From: Dendrobium chrysotoxum
Lineage: Eukaryota > Streptophyta > Magnoliopsida > Asparagales > Orchidaceae
Direction of reading: 5' to 3'
NCBI GenBank assembly: GCA_019925795.1
Contig: CM034300.1
Coordinates: 35,575,591-35,639,590, forward strand
DNA length: 64,000 nt
Part shown: positions 56,587 to 64,000 of the stretch, one piece after another
How positions within the stretch are numbered: the stretch's first letter is position 1
Layout: every line of letters starts with the position of its first letter
Made by a program: the position numbers and the translations under genes
Notes under the pieces: generated by a model
Databases searched by the model: none
What the model saw: the letters and a program-made list of their open reading frames with translations, nothing else
What the model was told of the DNA's origin: nothing

Positions 56587-57158
56587 AGATTTTTCCACTA
56601 CTTTAAAAATGAATCTAAGATAGGATTTCTTTTATTCTGGGATCTAGACTCCCTATAAGGGCAAACCCCTATAGTTAATTACATCTCATAAGAGAGTACT
56701 CTAGATTTAAATGAAGACTAAGTAGTTTTAGAATTAATATGAAGTTTAAAGAAATGTTTGGGCAAATTAAATTTTGATGTACAGGCTTTAGATTATAAAT
56801 TCTTACATTAAGTTTGAAGGTTTAGATTTGAATTAGAGAAGATGTGCAAAGAGAAGAGTGTATACAATCTGGACTTACCACTTTCCTAGAGTGAGCTACC
56901 AGCTAACAATCCTAATAAGAACAATCACCACATGAATGCAAGATTTAGAAAGCTCTATCCTAAGAATCAAGTAGTTGTTAAAGAATTTAAATCAAATGCA
57001 ATACAATATGCTTACAAAAAAATGAAAATCTACATGTATAATGCTTATGATGCATGAACAACAATGCATATAAAAAGAGCTAATTTTGTTAATATAAAAT
57101 TTATAAGGTACAACCCAAGGTATGCAGTAAAGTAATGGTTGCCAGGCTCCACCAACAA
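56587..57158 (+). repeat. Inverted repeat, right arm
   Basis: This is the partner of 52444-53001 in opposite orientation, 3.6 kb away. Identity is moderate with several indels. The enclosed segment holds the gypsy-type domain pseudogene. Confidence 0.72.
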
Positions 57159-59930
57159 CAAACTTAGATTCTAATCCTATAAGAAATATTTAGAATCAAA
57201 TACAACCCTATCTTAGATTCTATGAAATTTAAATATACATCAATCTGTATATAAGATTCTATGAAATTTAAATATACATATCTCTTTTCACATACATCAT
57301 TTTCTAATATCATTCTACTTTGTAGGAATTTAAAAGTAGGAAATAAAAATGCAGTTATGAGTGCGTTGTGAGCAGTTATATGTATAGAAAGTAAATGAAT
57401 GTAAATTGCATGGCCCTTTCTCATTCGCTCCGCTCTATGGTGCACAAACATAAAGGTAAATATGGTATGCTATATTTTGCAGAAAGTAAAAACACACATA
57501 GTTGTCCTCTAGGCAAAAATACCTGCAATCAAACCAAAACAATCCACCGGCCTAGCCTAGGCTAAAGTTGGTTGTCCTAGAAAATCATCTAAGTGTGTGA
57601 AGAGGTTATGTGGCTTTTATAGGTCTTAAAAGAATTTATAGTTTGTATTGCATGTATTTTTAAGGTATATTATTAAAGTCTGAAAGGGATTTTAATTAAA
57701 CTTTAAGTGATATATATTTGACTTTTAAATAATTCCAATTTTAGAGGTTAAAGTTATTGGCTTAGTTTTAAAGAACTTATAGATTGTTAACTCCCAAAGT
57801 GCAAGGAGTTATCAATTTTTAAATCCTAAGGCTTCCAAAATAGACACCCATCCTCTATTTAAGATAGATGACCATGAAGGCCTTCAAAGTTTTATTATAC
57901 ATAGAGAAAGGGACCATGTAACGCAATGAAACATACCTTCCAAAAGGAGTCAAGCATGTCACATAAGGTTTGTAAGTTATTAATTGTTGGAAGATTCCCC
58001 AATCCAATGTGTTAGTGCCTTCCTAAAAGGAGTCATGCACAACACATGAGGGATCTTTTTGTTATTTAAATGTTTTAAAAGGCATTAAATTTAATGCCAA
58101 AAATCCCTCCAAAAGGAATTAAGCTTTAGGCATAAATACCTAAATCCATTTAATAGAAATTACTAATCAAATTTAATTGATAAAATAAATTTAAATCAAT
58201 CAAATTATCAAACTAATTTACTTTAAATGAATTACAATTTAACATAAATTTTTATGATTTTTATTGTAATATTTGAAGTTTTTTTAATTAATTGTTGAAT
58301 TTTTAATTAATTTTAATTAATTTTTAATGAATTAAAATTAAGACTTATTCAAAAATTTTATTTAAGTTTGAATTATAAACCTATGATTTTTAATTAATAA
58401 TTTTTGAATTTTAATGTATTTTTTAATTTTATTTATTAATTATTAAAGAAATTGGCTTAATTAATGAATTACTAATGAAGTAGAAATTAAAATTTATTCA
58501 AAAATTTTATTTTAATTTGAATTATAAAATCATTGATTTCATTTAATTTTATTAAATTTTAATGAATTTTTGAATTTTATTTATAAAATTTAATTAATTA
58601 TTAATGACATTCTTTAATTAATTATTAATGACATTATTTAATTAAAGAATTAGAAATTAAATTTTAATTGAAAGATTATTTAAAATGAATTTATAAATTT
58701 TTGAATTTTATCTAATTTATTTTGAATTTATTATATATATATATATTAATTTTATTTGAATTTTAATGAATTTATTTAATTAATAGTTAATTAAGGGAAA
58801 ATAAGTATTAGTTAAAGTTTAAAGTGTTTTTTTTACTTGAATTTTTTTTTATTTTTATTGATTGTATATTTAATTTAAGGTTGATTGGAGTTAATTTGTA
58901 TTTTAAAGGACTTTTTATTTTTATTTGATTTATTAAAATTTATAGAAATTAAACCTTTAAGGAAAGGTTAAATAAACTTAATAGTTGTTATAAAGTAAAT
59001 TAATGTCCAAATGGGGTGAATTCAAATCATTGGGTATATGAGATAAGTTTTCTAAGTTTGAGTATCATCCAAAATGGATGTGTATAGTGAATCCTATATT
59101 TAACTATGTTTACTAAGACATAACCTTGATTATTGTCCTTAATGTTTCTAGAGTTTGATAGGTTTATAATCATAGTTTCTCTAATCCTTTGTACATAAAT
59201 TACAATCATATCAAAGCAACCAATAACAAAACAAAGTGTCCTAATACTATATGGAATGATTTGTATTGAATGGCCACATAGTGACCTATAAACTTATAAA
59301 TTCCATCACAAATAAATATATGCATTAAACTGAACTAAGATCATTAGGGTTGTAAGGGATATCCCCAAATAGATCTCCACCCAATTAAAGTCCATGATCA
59401 TGTTCATTTTGAGAGCAATGCATGAAAATCGATACACTATGAATGTTTATTTATTCTTAAATTAAACATGAGCATGCTTTGAATTTATTTTTAAATTAAA
59501 GGAAATCTGTTACTGATTCCATAGAACCCTAACATGCTTTAATTGAAGTTGAATTGAATTATATATGAATTTTCAAAAGCCTAGGTCCAATCATGACCAA
59601 GACTTCTATAAATTTAAATATAGAATAGATATGCAACAAAAAGCCTTAAGAACATTCATGAAGGTTAATGATAGGTCTTATATTACCTCTGCAAAAACTT
59701 AGACCAAAATAATTTATATATATGTATTTAAAATCAAATTATGTTTTTATGAATTTTTAAAATAATTAATAAAATATTAATCAAATTAATCCGATTTTAT
59801 TTTTAAAATAAAGTTCATTAAATTCTAAAGAGAATGAGCCCAAGAACTCAAAAATGGTTGAGAAATGAATTTTTTATAATATTTTTAATTTTTGGGTCAT
59901 TTTTTAATTACTTTTTAGGGTTTTAATGCA
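57159..59930. other. AT-rich sequence, no gene
   Basis: No gene is recognised. There is a 26-bp direct repeat, AGATTCTATGAAATTTAAAT plus six bases (57215 and 57254). A degenerate repeat with CCTTCCAAAAGGAGTCAAGC-like cores lies near 57943, 58018 and 58104. An extremely AT-rich field of TTAATTAA-type words covers 58200-58900. Confidence 0.55.
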
Positions 59931-60840
59931 CAGTCAGCTGGCGACACTGATTGTGCGTACACTTTCCATAGGTGGCAACACACTGAACCACAAGAATTAC
60001 GTCAATGATATTGATCGTTCAATTGAACGCAGGATGAATTTGATGATCCTGATTTGATCCCACAGTTATGTCAACTTGGCAGTCGAATAAAGCTAAAGAA
60101 TGACAATATCAAGATCATCTAAATCAACGAGAATGAATAGATGATCCTAATTTCATCTTCCTCATAAACCAACTAAACAACCTAAACTTATCTTTTGCTT
60201 CTTGCTTCTTGTATAGTAGATAGAATGAGTTAAAGATTAAGGTAGAGATATTATAAGATCCAATGAAGCATGGGAGAATATTTTTAAGGCTATTTTTGCA
60301 TTATTTAAAAACTTATTTGAGAACCAAGATAATAACCTAGTGTTAGAGTTTTACCTATGCATAGATGACCTCAAGAGAAGTTTAAGGACTCTTCTTATTC
60401 CTTGAGAGTCCTAAAGCAGGTTTGATGGAGACTTCAACAACTGAGAAGCCCTGGAAGAAGATCTGGAATGAGTGGGATGGATAGCTCCTCAGCTCTTTGT
60501 CAATTTTGCCACCAGTATGCTCCTAACACTAACAAAACACCAAGGGAATATGCAGGAAGCTCTACAGAGGCAAAATAAAAGCTCTCGAGCTATGGGAAGT
60601 GAAAGAGATAAGAGATAGCTTTGAATGAAAGTTTGACCCTTTGCCTTATTCAAGATGTTGGAGCCAAAAGGGACAGCTGGGACTGATCAGATGAATACCT
60701 TGGATGAAGGCCAACTGGCTCAGGTGGTTAGGAGGCAGAGGAGTGGATGTATGAGCTGGTGATGAGCTGGTCATTCTCTCAATTTTTCTTCACATGGGAG
60801 GGACCACTAGACTGTTGTGGGATTAATTGAAGGCTTGTGT
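59931..60840. other. Unassigned sequence of higher GC
   Basis: No ORF and no recognised repeat, though base composition is less AT-biased than its surroundings. A perfect 14-bp palindrome CGTTCAATTGAACG lies at 60016-60029. Confidence 0.45.
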
Positions 60841-61620
60841 TGGGTCAGACTACAATCCTAAAAGGTTTTGGATCGATTGAATGTGCTGGATAGGCTTAAA
60901 TTCAAACCAATGAGCTGAGTTATGGAGTTTGACCAAAGATGGTTTCTTAGTTCCTTGATGACCCATTGACCTGTCAAATGGGTCAAAGGGTTTAGGCTTG
61001 AATCCAAACAGATCAAATGAGTTAATGAAATAGTTTGGAGGCCATGTGCAACTATAGTATGGAGTTTTGATTAAGGATTGACCATTAGGATTGTTAGGCT
61101 GAGCTAACAGTCATGCCGGCAATTGTATTTGGCCTAGTTGAAGTCCAAAAAGACTTTGGAATCATTTTAATGGTTTGGATGGGCCTGGGTTCAAATAAAG
61201 AGGTTGGGTTAGTGGGTTTGACCACTAGAGCTTATTTTAGTTCTTGTTGATCATTTGACCGGTCAAATAGGTCAAAAAAGCTGAGGTGGATTGGTCTGAA
61301 GTTTAGGAACATTTTAGGATTTATTTGAATGAATTAAACCAGACTTTTAGAGGGAAATAAAATGGGAAATGGAACTTTTGACCAAACAAGCTCATTTAAT
61401 TGATTGGTTGACTATTTTGACCAGTCAACTGGTCAAAGCAGGGTAAGGTAAACTTTAGAAAGTATATGTGAGCTATTTGAGTAGTTTTCTATAGGTATGA
61501 AGCCATGGATCTAGTATATGAGAAAAGGAATGTATACAAGATCGAGTTTGACCAATCATTTTGACTTGACTAAGTCAAATTCATTATAGTTTAACTCATG
61601 GGATTGTTAGATAGATTTAG
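60841..61620. repeat. Degenerate repeats with TTGACC/GGTCAA cores
   Basis: Three to four diverged units of roughly 160-270 bp each contain GTTTGACCA or TTTTGACCA followed after 40-60 bp by a core such as TTGACCTGTCAAATGGGTCA, TTGACCGGTCAAATAGGTCA or TTGACCAGTCAACTGGTCAA. These occur near 60968, 61256 and 61420, with a fainter unit at 61560. Confidence 0.6.
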
Positions 61621-62311
61621 AGCATAGGTTGAAAAAGTTATAAGAGGTCTAGGTGCTTAATATGAATGTATGCATTGAAGTTATTTAATTTGACCTGGTT
61701 TAAACAGTCATTGGTCCAGTTGACCCAATCAATTATTGAGTGGATCAGGGTGACCAATCAGGTCCATTTCACTAGGAAATATATTTTGAGAAGTTTGGTG
61801 AATTTTAGAGTCCATTTGGTGTTGAATTGAAGGTAATTGATGTATATGATTAGTTGAGCTAGCTTGAGCTAGCTTAACCGTATTAGGCTGGTTAGCCACT
61901 AATTCAGAGAATAAGTGATGCAGGATTTGATGTATGAAGCCCCTAGTGAAGTAGTCTGGACCCTAACTGAGGCTAGAAGGTTAGTGCATTATGCTAAGTA
62001 ATACGCTAGGTTAGGAGGTGATAGAGTATGGTTGCAGGATATCTAAGTGATTGAATATTGACTAGAATTTGAGTGATTGATTGAGTGTTTGAAGACTGCG
62101 ATTTTGAATGATGATTGATTAAGGCATTGACTGCATATTATTGATTGATAATGATTTACAGGTTAAATGAATGCAAGCTATATAATTGAAGGTTGAACAT
62201 ATGATTGATAGAGTACTAGATGATTGACATTTGGGGTTGTCAATCACTAGATATTTAATTAGGAAGTTGGAAGGTCCTGATTTCCTCATATAAAAATAAG
62301 GTCAATAATAA
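61621..62311. other. Unassigned sequence
   Basis: No gene. It contains further TTGACC words and a 10-bp tandem GAGCTAGCTT pair near 61856. Confidence 0.5.
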
Positions 62312-63118
62312 TGTTATCACCAACTAGGACCAAAGTTTCTCCTCTACACTCCTTCATCCTTCACTTACAGAGTTGTTTCAATAAAATATAGACTAAGAAC
62401 TCCAAAAGATTGTATCTTATACTTCCCATGCCACCGTTAGATTTTACCCTGAGAGGGCACTAGAGAAGAACAGTAAAAAATACTCAATTTTATATAAGTG
62501 ATTGGCCTCCTCTATAAATAAAATAGAATATCTACTTATAGAAAAATACAAAAAGGGTATCTGCCACTGTAGCACATGAAAAAGTGCCACTGCAGCGCCC
62601 AAAAGTGAACTAGCGCCTTAGTATTGAAATGTGTGCTCTGCCGTGGTGCTTGATGATGTAGAATGGTTTTTAAGTGAACAGTCATGACCTTTCACTAAAA
62701 TAATATGGCCTTTAGAAGTTATAATTGCTACAACATGAAGCTTTTGAAATTGGAGAGCTAGGGTGCCCTTATGGATAAATTCATATTGAGGCATTGAAAT
62801 GCGTGGCATCGTGACATTTGATTTCCAAGAACCTAGTGCTGCCAAGCTATATTTTTTATGCAGTAGTGCACCTAATGCTTTGACATTGGATGTGTTGCTA
62901 TTATAACGTTTGCAAACAGAGAGCATGGCACTGTAATATCCAAAACTGATGCCTCAGTAGTGTTTAATATAGCGCAGCGATGGTGTTCCCTCTGGCACCA
63001 TGACACTAAATGTTCATTTGAAATTTTCACCATTTTTATGTTTTTCCTGTATTAACCAAAATAACACATTTTCACTAAAATTTAAATATAATAAACTTTA
63101 CATAATTCACACTTATCA
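62312..63118 (-). repeat. Probable Ty3/gypsy LTR
   Basis: On the minus strand it begins TGATAAGTGTGAATTATG directly after a polypurine tract, a start seen in plant gypsy LTRs. It continues with GCACT/GCAGCGC-type sequence, a TATATAAAATT candidate near 62490, and a putative ACA end at 62312. The end is uncertain because the second LTR and target duplication are outside the window. The 102-codon minus-strand frame at 62618-62926 is a chance frame in it. Confidence 0.5.
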
Positions 63119-63175
63119 AATTCTCCCCATCTTAAACTCATGCTTGTCCTCAAATAAAAATGAAATCTACATTTC
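63119..63175 (-). promoter_or_regulatory. Polypurine tract and leader of gypsy element
   Basis: The minus-strand TTGAGGACAAGCATGAGTTT and AAGATGGGGAGAATT, just before the TGATAAGTG start, form the conserved block that precedes the 3' LTR in one class of plant gypsy elements. The internal element therefore extends to the right. Confidence 0.6.
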
Positions 63176-64000
63176 TGATTAATGTAACAACCAAAGTAAA
63201 AATGGATCATTAAAAATTATTAAAATATAAGATAATATATTATGATCTAGAAGTAATTGGAATGAACAAGGTTATAATTCTATTATAAAAAATTCTAATA
63301 ATTATCCTAACCCATCACATTTGCCATTATTTATTTTGATTTTATATGTTATGAATATAATTATTGATTACTAAATTTTGAAATGAATAATGCATCTTTA
63401 AAGATTAAATGTATCTGTTGTTAATTTTGAAATTCATTAGTTCACCATCATATGTTCTAGTTTTCCTATCGTATCCTTTGTGTATTTAAGTATAAGATTG
63501 TTGTTTGACTTTAAGCTTTTAACTAATACTAATTTTTTAATATACTCTTCTTCTTCTCTTTCTTTTTAGAACTCTTATCCTAATTCTTTTCTTTTCATTC
63601 GCATAAAGTATATAGTTAAAGATTTTAAATATTAGTTTTACTTATAATCACTAACAATCTTAATGATTTTAATGTAAGGATTTAACTAGATCACTAGGTC
63701 CAATTTTAAGTTTCTAGGATTTCCAATTTTAAGCTACTTCTACCTATTCTTTAACATTAATCATTCATATTTTAATTCAAAGTTCTATTTATAAATGTAT
63801 AACTTATAAATTCAAGTCAAGTCAATAACTTAAACGATCTAAGTTATTTAATTATTAGTTTTTCAATCTATGACTTATATTACAATATTCATTTAAACTA
63901 TAATATAAGATTTTATTATTATGCTAATTTTACATTATTGTAATTATCATTTTTATTCTAGTGAAATAAATAATCAAAAAGTGTAGATGTTAATGAAAGA
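63176..64000. other. AT-rich sequence, probably interior of the gypsy element
   Basis: No ORF or domain is seen in either strand. Lying inward of the polypurine tract, it is expected to be the non-coding 3' interior of that element. Confidence 0.4.

Noticed and set aside
62618..62926. 102-codon minus-strand ORF
   Set aside because: It lies within a probable gypsy LTR, has no domain, and its composition follows GCACT-type LTR sequence.
51499..64000. tRNA, rRNA or other RNA genes
   Set aside because: No cloverleaf-like box A/box B arrangement or rRNA signature was recognised by eye. A tRNAscan-SE and Infernal run would settle this.

Overview
This window is plant nuclear DNA made almost entirely of decayed retrotransposons. 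It is AT-rich (strongly so after 51.5 kb), no intact cellular gene was recognised, and every long coding stretch is LINE or LTR-retrotransposon protein broken by stops and frameshifts. A flowering plant is the best inference. The reasons are L1-type LINEs carrying an RNase H domain after reverse transcriptase, and large Ty1/Copia elements of Sirevirus (SIRE) type with repeated polypurine tracts and palindrome-rich LTRs. The species cannot be named from the sequence.

Layout. (1) Positions 1-51498 hold five copies of one LINE family, all on the + strand and head to tail: LINE A (1-16892, entering from the left edge), LINE B (about 17030-34247), LINE C (34266-41269, complete length about 7.0 kb), LINE D (41288-44473, 5'-truncated) and LINE E (about 44511-51498, 5'-truncated). 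Each keeps what remains of ORF1 (DUF4283-like domain and zinc knuckle) and ORF2 (endonuclease, RT, zf-RVT, RNase H), followed by a long T/G-rich 3' UTR ending in a conserved two-hairpin block. (2) Three LTR elements of one Copia family are nested in the LINEs, each with a perfect 5-bp target duplication. Copia-1 (1697-12312, - strand, CTTTA) splits LINE A ORF2. Copia-2 (21617-31363, + strand, ACATT) splits LINE B ORF2. A solo LTR (48623-50381, - orientation, GACCT) sits in the LINE E 3' UTR. (3) Positions 51499-64000 are AT-rich with no gene recognised. They hold a decayed gypsy-type transposon-domain pseudogene (about 54080-55330) between two inverted repeat arms, a degenerate repeat field rich in TTGACC/GGTCAA, and a probable Ty3/gypsy LTR with polypurine tract on the - strand running out of the right edge.

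How the parts relate. The LINEs came first and the Copia elements landed in them, because removing each Copia element plus one target copy restores the LINE reading. LINE C is flanked by an 18-bp near-identical duplication that begins at the A-tail of LINE B, which suggests new LINEs repeatedly primed on older tails. Both full Copia elements carry a third ORF downstream of pol, with a domain like the one catalogued as 'putative plant transposon protein', and arrays of short palindromes both in the LTR U3 and just upstream of this ORF. That extra ORF with its palindrome arrays is the most unusual content of the window.
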